Positions 22,756 to 31,371 of a stretch of DNA of 38,524 nucleotides are shown here, one piece after another. Within the stretch, counting starts at the first letter, position 1. Each line of letters begins with the position of its first letter. This DNA comes from Methanosarcinales archaeon (GTDB lineage Archaea > Halobacteriota > Syntropharchaeia > Alkanophagales > Methanospirareceae), in assembly GCA_025464325.1 (NCBI GenBank), contig JAODGH010000024.1, positions 1-38,524 of the forward strand, in the 5' to 3' direction. A program made the position numbers and the translations under genes. Under the pieces are notes generated by a model. The model was not told where the DNA came from and did not search any database. It saw only the letters and a list, made by a program, of their open reading frames with translations.

Positions 22756-23065
22756 TGATGAGGAAGATCCGCTGAGCGGTGTGGCGAATCTTTTTGATGC
22801 GGCGATGGTATTCGCAGTTGCTCTCCTCGTTGCACTGGTGATGTCAGCGAGTGTGCCTGAGCTGCTGAATCCAAAAGCAAACCTGACCGTGGTTAAGAAC
22901 CCCGGACAGGACAACATGCAGGTGATCATCAAAAAAGGGCAGGAGATAAAGGTGCTGAATATGACGGAGGAGGTAGCTTCCGGTCAGGGCAGGAGATTGG
23001 GTACAGCATACCGGCTGGCAACCGGCGAGGTGATTTACGTGCCGGATAACGAAAGTGGTCTATAA
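22730..23065 (+). CDS. DUF2149 family protein, ExbD/TolR-like partner
   Basis: 111 residues: a short basic, acidic N-terminus (RRRRLILDDEEDPLSGVANLFD), one transmembrane helix (about 24-44, AAMVFAVALLVALVMS) and an extracytoplasmic domain of about 65 residues. This topology and size mimic ExbD/TolR, although sequence similarity to them is not obvious by eye; the match is to archaeal DUF2149. An Asp at the start of the helix (LFDAAMVF) could be the proton-carrying residue, as in ExbD (inference). It overlaps the TolQ-like gene and precedes the CobN-like gene. Confidence 0.78.
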   Translation: MRRRRLILDDEEDPLSGVANLFDAAMVFAVALLVALVMSASVPELLNPKANLTVVKNPGQDNMQVIIKKGQEIKVLNMTEEVASGQGRRLGTAYRLATGEVIYVPDNESGL

Positions 23066-23112
23066 CAGCCATTTGGGTTACAACTATTAGTTCCAAAATA
23101 AAAATAGAAAAG

Positions 23113-23121
23113 CTTATATAG
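23113..23121 (+). promoter_or_regulatory. Possible TATA box for the CobN-like gene
   Basis: CTTATATAG lies about 35-43 nt before the preferred ATG at 23156. It could give the giant CobN-like gene its own promoter in addition to read-through from the upstream three genes. Confidence 0.4.
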
Positions 23122-23155
23122 TGCGTCTCATACATTGCCATACGGGTTGGTTGAA

Positions 23156-26100
23156 ATGCGATGCAAAATATACTACTTCAGAAACATACATGTACCGTTG
23201 ATACTGATATCGCTGTTATTACTGTTTACAATGCCGCTGGTTGTTACTCCGGTGGATGCGGGGTTTAATAAGTCGTCCAACAATACAGCCAATACAGCTT
23301 ACAGGCTGGTGTTCGTGCTTGGAACGGCGGAGAATTTAGCAGCTCTTGAAAATGCTGCTATGGATGCCACGTTGAACGCAACGGTAAAAGTTGTGTTATA
23401 TAACGCGAGTGAAGCGAGGTTACATGATTTCAGTAATGCAAGCTTTGTGTTCCTGGCTTCTCTTGATAATGCCACCGTTGAATGCGTAAATCAGACGTTA
23501 AACGCGAGTGCGTATGTTTTTGCATACAATCTCACGCCAGATATAAGCATCGGGAATGTGGATGATGAGAATATTACGGAATACTGGGTCTATGGCGGCG
23601 ATGAAAACATAAGGGATATGATCCTGTATATATGTAGCAGATTTTACGGTACGAAAACGGACTTTGAATCGCCGAAACCACCTGCAGGAAGACCAAAGGT
23701 GGCGTTTGTTGTGTCTGAGAAGAGTTCATATGCGGCATGGCTCAAAAAGGCGGCAGATGATGTGTATATCTCTCGTTGTCTCAATGTTTCTATCTTTACA
23801 TATAGCGTTGATGATCCATCAAGCTACAGTGGTATGGATTTGAGCGATCAGGATGTGATCTTCCTATGGATGATAGGTTTTCCGGTTCAGGATGCTATTC
23901 ACGAGACGGTGCTTAATGCCAGGGCAAGAGGTGCAAGCGTGATTACGACCAGCTTTACCGATGTTTACAATATGTCGTCCGTAAATCTATCCTCTCCTGA
24001 GTTTGCTGATATCTCGGCATACTGGTCCAACGGAGGCACGGAGAACATGAGGCGGGTGCTCCTGTTCATGGGTGTCAAACTATGTGATGTTCCGATAGAG
24101 GCGTTTGGTCTCGAGAAGGTGCCACCACCCGTAGAAATACCTCAGTTTGGTATATACCATCCAGAAGCAAAGAAGGCGGGTGTCGGCATCGATGGACTCG
24201 GGATATTCGCGTCGGTAGATGATTATCTTGCATGGTATAAAGGGAGTGGTAGATACAACGCGAGTGCACCGACCGTGGGCATCCACTACTATTACTCCTC
24301 CGGCAAGTACGGCTCATATATGACGCTCGATCCACTCATAAGGATGATCGAGAATAAAGGAGCAAATGTGATATTTGCCAGTTTCTCATACAAAGATGCA
24401 AACACTACCGAATATCTCCTAAAAGATAACGAATCGCTTGTTGATTCCCTTATCATAATTAATTCGTTCAGGCTGTGGTATCACTCGGAGAATGCTGGCA
24501 TCGACTACTTGCAACAGATCAACGTGACACCGCTGAAAGGAATAATCAGCTATTACATGAACGAAACGGTGTGGAACGAGAGTAATGGGCTATCTCCTTC
24601 TGAGCTTGCATGGCAGATCGCACTTCCTGAGCTTGATGGAGAGACGGAATTCATCCTGTTTTCTGGAAAGGAGAAGGATCCCGTGAGCGGTGAGTACTAC
24701 TATAAACCGTTCACCTCTCAGCTTGAATGGATCACAGATAGAGCGATATCGTGGGCAAAACTTCATGATAAGGCAAATTCGGATAAGAAAGTCGCGATCA
24801 TATACTACAATCACGGTGGAGGGAAAGACAATATCGGTGCGAGTTACCTGGATATGGCACCAAGTATAGCTAATCTGCTTGACAACATGAGTGCAGAGGG
24901 ATACGATGTAGGTAACAGGGCACCGCCCGGCGGCACAGAACTGATCCAGCTTATGCTAAGACAGGGTCGAAACATTGGTACATGGGCACCGGGAGAACTC
25001 ACGAGCATGGTGGAGAACGGGACCGTAATTTTGATTCCTGCGGGTAAGTATGAGAAATGGTTCAACGAACTTCCAGCGGCAAAACGTCAGGAGGTGATTG
25101 ATAAGTGGGGTAATCCCCCCGGCAAAATTATGGTCTATGAGAATGCAAGTGGTAAGTACATTGTGATACCGGGTTTGAAATTCGGAAAGGTGTTCTTAGC
25201 GCCGCAACCCACACGCGGATACTTACAGGATCAGAAGGTGTTATACCATGACCGGGAACTCCCACCGCACCATCAGTATATTGCATTCTACCTATGGCTT
25301 AGAAAGGAGTTTGGTGCAGATGCGATTGTCCATTTTGGAACGCATGGCACGCAGGAATGGCTGCCTGGAAAAGAGACGGCATTATCAGTGCGAGATTGCT
25401 GGCCTGCGATACTGATACAGGACCTCCCAGTGGTTTATCCCTACATTATGGATAATGTGGGTGAAGGAACGCAGGCGAAACGCAGAGGCAATGCGGTCAT
25501 CGTTGACCACCTGACACCGGCTCTTGTGCCTTCAGGGCTTTATGGCGATTTCTGGAATTTATCGGAAGCAGAGATGGGGTACGAGTCCGCAACTGACCAA
25601 CTATTGAAGAACGAATACTGGAATTCAACTCTTAATTATGTTATGGACATCGGTCTTGACCGAGAATTCAATCTAAATATGGACCAGCTGAGGACGAACA
25701 GAACAGCATTTGAGGCTTTCCTGAAGAACGTTCTGGATCCATATCTTGAGGATCTGGAGAACGAGATTATACCCTATGGACTGCACATACTCGGTGAGTC
25801 CCCGGCAGACGAAGAGCTGGTAGAGATGTTAGCGGTAATGCTGGGTGATGAATTTATGGAGCATGTTAAGGCGGTATCTCCAACCGATTATAAGAATAAA
25901 TCAATGGAACTGTTGAATGCGACGATACTGGGGGGCATTAATGTTACAGATGCCGAGAATCAGATACTTGGACCCGGGAATGGGTCTGCAAATATAACGG
26001 CATATCTGAATACCGCTATCAAATATGCAAATGACATACGAGCGTGTAATATTGAGATACCGCGGATACTGGCGGGGCTAAGTGGCAGGTATGTACCACC

Positions 26101-27772
26101 GAAAGTCGGTGGCGATCCGATAAGACACCCTGATGCACTCCCGACCGGTAACAACTTCTATTCTTTTGACCCGCGGATGATACCAACAGAAGAGGCATGG
26201 ACTGTAGGACGAGCCATGGGTGATGAATTGCTGAGGCAATACAAAGAAGAACATAACGGGACGTATCCGCACAGGGTAGGTTTCGTGCTATGGGCAGTAG
26301 AGACAATGCGACATTGGGGCGTTATGGAATCGGAGATACTATACCTGATGGGAGTGAAGCCGAAATGGGATTCGAAGGGGCGTGTTAAGGGTGTTGAGTT
26401 ACTAAGTACTTCTGATTTTGCACTTGATGGCGAAGTCCGCCCTCGCATTGATATACTGGTTACAGCATCGGGACTATACCGCGATACATTTCCAGATAAG
26501 ATAAAACTCATTGATGAGGCGGTACGACTTGCATATACCGCAAATGATACAGGCACTCAGAACTACATAAGGATCGATTCTGATGCGATATACACGAATC
26601 TGAGAGCTACCGGCGATTACACGGATACGGAAGCGAGGAGACTGTCACAGGCGAGGATTTTTTCTGAAGCACCCGGTAACTATGGTACAGGTCTTCCGGA
26701 TGTAATAGCAGCAAGCAATACCTGGACGAATGAGCAGAAACTGGCAGAGTTGTACATCAATCGTGTGGGGTTCGTGTATGGTAAGGATGAATGGGGTCAG
26801 CAGAATACGGCACTCTTCAGACAGAATCTCGAAACCGTGGATGCTGCGGTACATAGTGAGACCTCAAACATCTACGGCGTGATGGACAATGATGACTATT
26901 TCCAGTATCTGGGAGGACTGGCACTTGCAGTGAGAAATGTACGGAAGGACCAAAATACTCCAGATTTGTATATAACCAATCTCAGGGGCGCGTATCATCC
27001 AGAGACAGAGACACTGGAGAGTTTCTTAAGAAGGGAGTTTTATGCACGTTACATCAATCCAAAATGGATTGAAGGAATGATGGAGCATGGCTATTCAGGA
27101 GCGAGGGAGATAGACCACGAGTTCATAGAGAACTTCTGGGGGTGGCAGGTAACAATGCCAGATATGATCACGCAGGATATGTGGAACAAAGTCTATGAAG
27201 TCTATGTCCGGGACAAATACAATCTTGGTCTGAATGATTTTTTCGACAAAAACAATCCATTCGCACAACAAGCCATCGTCGCGAGAATGCTTGAAGCCAT
27301 TCGTAAAGATTACTGGAAACCTTCAGATGACGTAAAGACCACTCTGGCAGAAATATATCATGAATCGGTGGAGAAAAAAGGTGTAACATGCTGCCATCAC
27401 ACATGTGGCAATCCACTACTGGCAGAGTATATGCAAGGCATACTTTCTGCTTCCATTTCCGAAGAGTCATCGACACTTCCCAGAGCCATAGGCGGTGGTG
27501 GAGGAGCTCGCCATATCGAAACGGAGGAAGAAATGGGTGGGGGTGCCACAAATGTGACAGAAACCACCGGTGTGAGTAAAACAGGTGAAGAATTGAAGAA
27601 ACCACCGGAAACGACCGAGCAAAGGGGGCGAGTAATGAAAGAGGAAACGCCAGTAGAAAAGCCGTCGCCGGTATTACCTATATCGGGAGCGCCATTGATG
27701 GGTATAGTAATAGTGATAGTGTTTTTGGTGCTGATCGGAATTGGATTGGGCTATAAGCGTAAGCGACTGTGA
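23156..27772 (+). CDS. cobN: Secreted, membrane-anchored CobN/BchH-like chelatase subunit
   Basis: About 1538 residues from ATG 23156; an in-frame TTG at 23135 is less likely. The N-terminus is a signal peptide (RCKIYYF, then a hydrophobic run to about residue 35). The C-terminus has a Pro/Thr/Glu-rich linker, one membrane helix (about 1508-1532) and a KRKRL stop-transfer tail, so the body should lie outside the cell. CobN/BchH signatures include HFGTHGTQEWLPGKETALS near 726 and TCCHHTCGNP near 1415. CobN inserts cobalt into corrin rings in aerobes, using CobS/CobT ATPases that are absent here. With TolQ- and ExbD-like neighbours this paralog more likely captures metal or tetrapyrrole at the surface. 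The function is inferred. Confidence 0.87.
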   Translation: MRCKIYYFRNIHVPLILISLLLLFTMPLVVTPVDAGFNKSSNNTANTAYRLVFVLGTAENLAALENAAMDATLNATVKVVLYNASEARLHDFSNASFVFLASLDNATVECVNQTLNASAYVFAYNLTPDISIGNVDDENITEYWVYGGDENIRDMILYICSRFYGTKTDFESPKPPAGRPKVAFVVSEKSSYAAWLKKAADDVYISRCLNVSIFTYSVDDPSSYSGMDLSDQDVIFLWMIGFPVQDAIHETVLNARARGASVITTSFTDVYNMSSVNLSSPEFADISAYWSNGGTENMRRVLLFMGVKLCDVPIEAFGLEKVPPPVEIPQFGIYHPEAKKAGVGIDGLGIFASVDDYLAWYKGSGRYNASAPTVGIHYYYSSGKYGSYMTLDPLIRMIENKGANVIFASFSYKDANTTEYLLKDNESLVDSLIIINSFRLWYHSENAGIDYLQQINVTPLKGIISYYMNETVWNESNGLSPSELAWQIALPELDGETEFILFSGKEKDPVSGEYYYKPFTSQLEWITDRAISWAKLHDKANSDKKVAIIYYNHGGGKDNIGASYLDMAPSIANLLDNMSAEGYDVGNRAPPGGTELIQLMLRQGRNIGTWAPGELTSMVENGTVILIPAGKYEKWFNELPAAKRQEVIDKWGNPPGKIMVYENASGKYIVIPGLKFGKVFLAPQPTRGYLQDQKVLYHDRELPPHHQYIAFYLWLRKEFGADAIVHFGTHGTQEWLPGKETALSVRDCWPAILIQDLPVVYPYIMDNVGEGTQAKRRGNAVIVDHLTPALVPSGLYGDFWNLSEAEMGYESATDQLLKNEYWNSTLNYVMDIGLDREFNLNMDQLRTNRTAFEAFLKNVLDPYLEDLENEIIPYGLHILGESPADEELVEMLAVMLGDEFMEHVKAVSPTDYKNKSMELLNATILGGINVTDAENQILGPGNGSANITAYLNTAIKYANDIRACNIEIPRILAGLSGRYVPPKVGGDPIRHPDALPTGNNFYSFDPRMIPTEEAWTVGRAMGDELLRQYKEEHNGTYPHRVGFVLWAVETMRHWGVMESEILYLMGVKPKWDSKGRVKGVELLSTSDFALDGEVRPRIDILVTASGLYRDTFPDKIKLIDEAVRLAYTANDTGTQNYIRIDSDAIYTNLRATGDYTDTEARRLSQARIFSEAPGNYGTGLPDVIAASNTWTNEQKLAELYINRVGFVYGKDEWGQQNTALFRQNLETVDAAVHSETSNIYGVMDNDDYFQYLGGLALAVRNVRKDQNTPDLYITNLRGAYHPETETLESFLRREFYARYINPKWIEGMMEHGYSGAREIDHEFIENFWGWQVTMPDMITQDMWNKVYEVYVRDKYNLGLNDFFDKNNPFAQQAIVARMLEAIRKDYWKPSDDVKTTLAEIYHESVEKKGVTCCHHTCGNPLLAEYMQGILSASISEESSTLPRAIGGGGGARHIETEEEMGGGATNVTETTGVSKTGEELKKPPETTEQRGRVMKEETPVEKPSPVLPISGAPLMGIVIVIVFLVLIGIGLGYKRKRL

Positions 27773-27832
27773 ATGATAGATACATACATACATTATACAT
27801 ACATAAATAAAGACCAAATCTTACATATGCAC

Positions 27833-28411
27833 ATGAACGAATGGCGCAGTTATAAATCGCCGGGAATACCGGACGACCAGTTTGTCAGGTCGAAAGCGGG
27901 CTTGACGCGTGCCGAGATTCGTTCAATCATCATATCAAAAGCGCAAATAACGGGTAACGAGCGTGTACTTGATGTCGGTACGGGCTCGGGCAGCGTATCC
28001 ATCGAGTTCGCACGGTTGGGCTGCGAAGTCACTGCGGTCGAGAAGGACAGGGATAATTTCGAGATCGCAAGAACGAATATAGAACGATTCGGGTTGGACG
28101 GAAAGATAGAGCTCGTATTTGGTGAGCTGGAGAACGTTGTTCTAAACGGTAGTTTCGATGTCGTATTCTTCGGTGGCACCGATAATCTGGCTAAAGCATT
28201 TGAGAATGCATTTGCTCATTTAAAGCATGGAGGCAGGATCATCATCGCTGCAGTACGGTTAGAGACCGTGGTGGAAGCGATAAACGTATTTAAGAGCCGT
28301 GGTATCGATCGAGAGATTCTGAACATATGCCTGAACCGGGGTAAAGACCTGGGAGGGAAGACCGCGCTTGCACCTTCGTATCCCGTATTTCTTATTTATG
28401 GTGAGAAATGA
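27833..28411 (+). CDS. cbiT: Cobalt-precorrin-6B C15-methyltransferase (decarboxylating)
   Basis: 192 residues from the ATG at 27833, where the family N-terminus begins (MNEWRSYKSPGIPDDQFVRS); the open frame extends to 27773. Class I SAM methyltransferase with motif I VLDVGTGSGSVSIEFA and the acidic ribose-binding VTAVEKD. CbiT methylates C15 and decarboxylates the C12 acetate side chain in anaerobic cobalamin synthesis. Its stop overlaps the start of cbiL by 4 bp (ATGA), showing a coupled operon. CbiE, its usual partner, is not in the window. Confidence 0.93.
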   Translation: MNEWRSYKSPGIPDDQFVRSKAGLTRAEIRSIIISKAQITGNERVLDVGTGSGSVSIEFARLGCEVTAVEKDRDNFEIARTNIERFGLDGKIELVFGELENVVLNGSFDVVFFGGTDNLAKAFENAFAHLKHGGRIIIAAVRLETVVEAINVFKSRGIDREILNICLNRGKDLGGKTALAPSYPVFLIYGEK

Positions 28412-29130
28412 AGCTGTATGGAATAGGAGTAGGACCTGGCGATCCCGAATTGCTTACCCTCAGGGCATACCGTATTCTGAAAGAGGTTGATCTGATAGTT
28501 GCTCCCCGGTCACGAGTGGGCAGGAAGAGCCGGGCGTTGCTTATCGTTGAGCAATATATAAAAGAACGAGCGGCAAACCGGCGACCCACAATCGTCGAGC
28601 CGGTATTCCCGATGACGAGGAACCGGGCAGAACTCGAGTTGTACTGGCATAAAGCGAAAGATGCTGTACTTAAGAGCATGGATGACATGCGAGCCGACGG
28701 AAAAGAGTGTGAAACGTTTGCGTTTATTACTCTGGGCGATCCAAGCCTTTACTCCACATTCTACCGATTCCTGGATATATTTAGAGATTACGTGGATGAG
28801 GTAGAAGTGATCCCGGGCGTGACCTCCTTCTCCGCCTGTTCTGCTACCGCCCGGATTCCGGTTGTCGAGGGTTATGAGGTTGTTTCGGTCGTTCCTGAAG
28901 TGAACGATAGAACGATAGAGCTGATAGACAGATCCGATTCGGTGATATTACTCAAACCAAAGAATATGGAGCGTATAAAAGAACGAATAGGAGATCGAGA
29001 AGCGTTAATGTGTGTTAAAATAGGATTCAATGATCAGGAGCTGGTGATGGGCAATCTGAACGAGATCGAGGTCCCGGATCCTTATCTCGTTACGCTTATC
29101 ATTAAGAAAGGAGTGAGAAATAGAGTATGA
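28408..29130 (+). CDS. cbiL: Cobalt-factor II C20-methyltransferase
   Basis: 240 residues. Tetrapyrrole methylase fold with the GxGxGDPELLT signature at the N-terminus (YGIGVGPGDPELLTLRA), the LGDPSLYSTF motif near 111-120 and VIPGVTSFSACSA near 137-149. CbiL adds the C20 methyl group that is later lost on ring contraction. It overlaps cbiT upstream and cbiF downstream by 4 bp each. Length is normal for the family. Confidence 0.93.
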   Translation: MKLYGIGVGPGDPELLTLRAYRILKEVDLIVAPRSRVGRKSRALLIVEQYIKERAANRRPTIVEPVFPMTRNRAELELYWHKAKDAVLKSMDDMRADGKECETFAFITLGDPSLYSTFYRFLDIFRDYVDEVEVIPGVTSFSACSATARIPVVEGYEVVSVVPEVNDRTIELIDRSDSVILLKPKNMERIKERIGDREALMCVKIGFNDQELVMGNLNEIEVPDPYLVTLIIKKGVRNRV

Positions 29131-30305
29131 AACCGAAAGTGGTTTTTGCGGGTGCGGGACCTGGCGATCCCGAATTGCTGACACTACGGGCTCGAAGAGA
29201 GATTGAGGATGCGGATGTTATTGTATATGCGGGCTCACTCATCAATCGAGCGGTCCTGGACTATGCGAAGGATGAAGCAGTACTGATAGATAGCCATGGC
29301 AAGACCAGAGAGGAACTCATTGCGATCTTTGAGCGGTACGTGAACGCGGGCAAGAAGGTTGTTCGGTTACATTCGGGCGATTTGAGTTTCTATTCCGCAA
29401 TACAGGAGCAGATGGCGCTTTTAGATTCGAAAAGAATCGAATACGAGCTTGTGCCGGGTGTATCCTCGTTATCTGCAGCTTCTGTATCTCTTAAGAGAGA
29501 ACTCACATCTCCCGGTGTATCGCAGACGTTGATAATAACGAAACCATCTGGTAAGACCGGCAAACCGGGTGGAGAGCGTATAGCGGAACTGGCAAGGCAC
29601 GGTGCCACGATGGTTATCTTTCTCGGCGTGCATCTCATAGATGAAATCGTGTCAGAACTGCTTGTGGGCTATCCGACAGATACGCCCGTTGCGGTAGTGC
29701 ATAAAGCGTCATGGCGCGAAGAGCGAATAATAGAAGGCACTCTGGCAGATATAGCCGGAAAGGTTAAGACAGCGGGCTTTTCGGGGCATTCATTGATAAT
29801 AGTGGGTGACGTGCTCAGGCATACGGGTGTTTCGGTCCTGTATTCGGGCACCAGGGATGATGTTACGGTCAAACGTAGAGATAAAAGAGGGATAGCCATC
29901 TTCTCACTTGCACAGAAATCGGTTACAATTGCGGAACGGGTAAGAAACCTGCTCTTAGATCGGGGCTACGATGTGAAATGGGTCTGCCCGGTAGAGATTT
30001 CATGTGACAGTGCGGATGAGCGTGTTGAAAGCATATACAGAGCCATACGGGATAGTTTCCGCGAGCATTATAATATTATCGCTATTCTGCCGATGGGCAT
30101 TTTAGTGCGAGCGATAGAGCCGGTGAAAAAGACCGAGGACCCGTGGGTGGTTTGTATAGAAGAGAATGGCAGATGGGTCATACCCGTGTTGAACGGGCAT
30201 AGGGGTGCTAACGAGTTTGCACAGATGATTGCAGAAGCGCTATCAGCAGAGGCGGTGATAACAACATCAGAGCGGGACACTTCCTCCTCTACTATCATTC
30301 AATAA
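29127..30305 (+). CDS. cbiF: CbiF-CbiG fusion (C11-methyltransferase + CbiG N-terminal part)
   Basis: 392 residues in two parts. Residues 1 to about 245 are CbiF (cobalt-precorrin-4 C11-methyltransferase): FAGAGPGDPELLTLRARR, VYAGSLIN, RLHSGDLSFYSA and VPGVSSLSAASVSL. From about 252 (RGIAIFSLAQKSVTIAERVR) the sequence is CbiG-like, including AILPMGILVRAIEPVKKTEDP, then VIPVLNGHRGANEFA and AVITTSERD. CbiG opens the ring lactone and releases acetaldehyde. Only the CbiG N-terminal region is present, ending soon after the VITT motif. The CbiG C-terminal domain must be elsewhere or dispensable. It overlaps cbiL by 4 bp. Confidence 0.9.
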   Translation: MKPKVVFAGAGPGDPELLTLRARREIEDADVIVYAGSLINRAVLDYAKDEAVLIDSHGKTREELIAIFERYVNAGKKVVRLHSGDLSFYSAIQEQMALLDSKRIEYELVPGVSSLSAASVSLKRELTSPGVSQTLIITKPSGKTGKPGGERIAELARHGATMVIFLGVHLIDEIVSELLVGYPTDTPVAVVHKASWREERIIEGTLADIAGKVKTAGFSGHSLIIVGDVLRHTGVSVLYSGTRDDVTVKRRDKRGIAIFSLAQKSVTIAERVRNLLLDRGYDVKWVCPVEISCDSADERVESIYRAIRDSFREHYNIIAILPMGILVRAIEPVKKTEDPWVVCIEENGRWVIPVLNGHRGANEFAQMIAEALSAEAVITTSERDTSSSTIIQ

Positions 30306-30339
30306 TGGATGGCACCTTCCCAGTGAAGTGTAAAGAAAG

Positions 30340-31371
30340 ATGAACCCGCGACAGCACGTGCAGAGTTTAGAGCCATGTGAACATGGAGGTGGCTTTGTAT
30401 ACAGCATAAGGGACTTCAGTGTGAATTTGAACCCGTATGGACCTCCCGCGTTCGTATTCGATGTACTTAAAGCGAGTGTAAAGGAGATAGGGCGTTATCC
30501 TGATACAGAATGCACAGCGTTGAAGGTGCAGATAGCGCGTAAGTTCGACTGTCTGGACTCGGAGATACTTGTAGCCGCGGGAGTTACCGAACTCATACAG
30601 CTCATTGCCATTGGGTTCGTGAAGACACGTGCGGTCATACCAGCACACACATACGGTGAATACGAGAGAGCGGTCAGAATCGTGGGTGCAGAAGTGAAGA
30701 GGATAGAAATGCCGCGCCTGGAAATAGCACCTGAGCATATACTGAACGATATGCGCCCGGGTGATGTTATATTCCTGTGCAATCCCAACAATCCGACGGG
30801 TATCTACCTGGGTGAGGAGGATTTAGTGGCACTCATCGAGGAAGCGGAACGGGTCGATGCATTACTTGTGCTGGATGAAGCGTATGTGGATTTCGTAAAT
30901 AACCCGTTTGCTTCTCATTCCTGTCTCCATTCCACAACTAATTTGCTCATACTGCGATCGCTCACCAAATCATTTGCCATACCCGGCGTGAGGATTGGCT
31001 ATGCACTCGGTTCGGAACCTGTTATAAGCGTGTTACAGAGCTTAAAAGCGCCGTGGAGTGTAAGTGTATTCGCACAGCGAGTGGGGGCGGCTGTGTTGAG
31101 TACTGCGGGTGACGAGTTCCTTAATGCCACAAGAGCGAAGATATCGCGCAGTAAGATGCGAATAGAACACGAGCTGGGTATCCATTCAGACACAAACTTC
31201 TATATTCTCGATGTTGGTCGTGCGGCAAGCGAAGTGAGTGCCAGATTACTGCGTAACGGTATCGCGGTACGGGACTGCACCTCATTCGGATTACCAACCC
31301 ACATACGCTTCTCGGTTCAGAGGGACGACGATAACGAAATACTCATTCACCAGCTCAAGGAATTGCTCTGA
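30340..31371 (+). CDS. cobD: Threonine-phosphate decarboxylase / aminotransferase-fold PLP enzyme
   Basis: 343 residues, fold-type I PLP enzyme. The N-terminus HGGGFVYSIRDFSVNLNPYGPP is the CobD-type start; histidinol-phosphate aminotransferase (HisC) is the near relative and main alternative. PLP contacts are seen in CNPNNPTGIY, LDEAYVDF and SLTKSFAIPGVRIGYA (the Lys of LTKS forms the Schiff base), and HIRFSVQ closes the substrate pocket. CobD makes (R)-1-amino-2-propanol phosphate for the cobalamin lower loop, consistent with the preceding cbi genes. The 3' end overlaps the convergent FAD oxidoreductase gene by 25 bp. Confidence 0.85.
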   Translation: MNPRQHVQSLEPCEHGGGFVYSIRDFSVNLNPYGPPAFVFDVLKASVKEIGRYPDTECTALKVQIARKFDCLDSEILVAAGVTELIQLIAIGFVKTRAVIPAHTYGEYERAVRIVGAEVKRIEMPRLEIAPEHILNDMRPGDVIFLCNPNNPTGIYLGEEDLVALIEEAERVDALLVLDEAYVDFVNNPFASHSCLHSTTNLLILRSLTKSFAIPGVRIGYALGSEPVISVLQSLKAPWSVSVFAQRVGAAVLSTAGDEFLNATRAKISRSKMRIEHELGIHSDTNFYILDVGRAASEVSARLLRNGIAVRDCTSFGLPTHIRFSVQRDDDNEILIHQLKELL

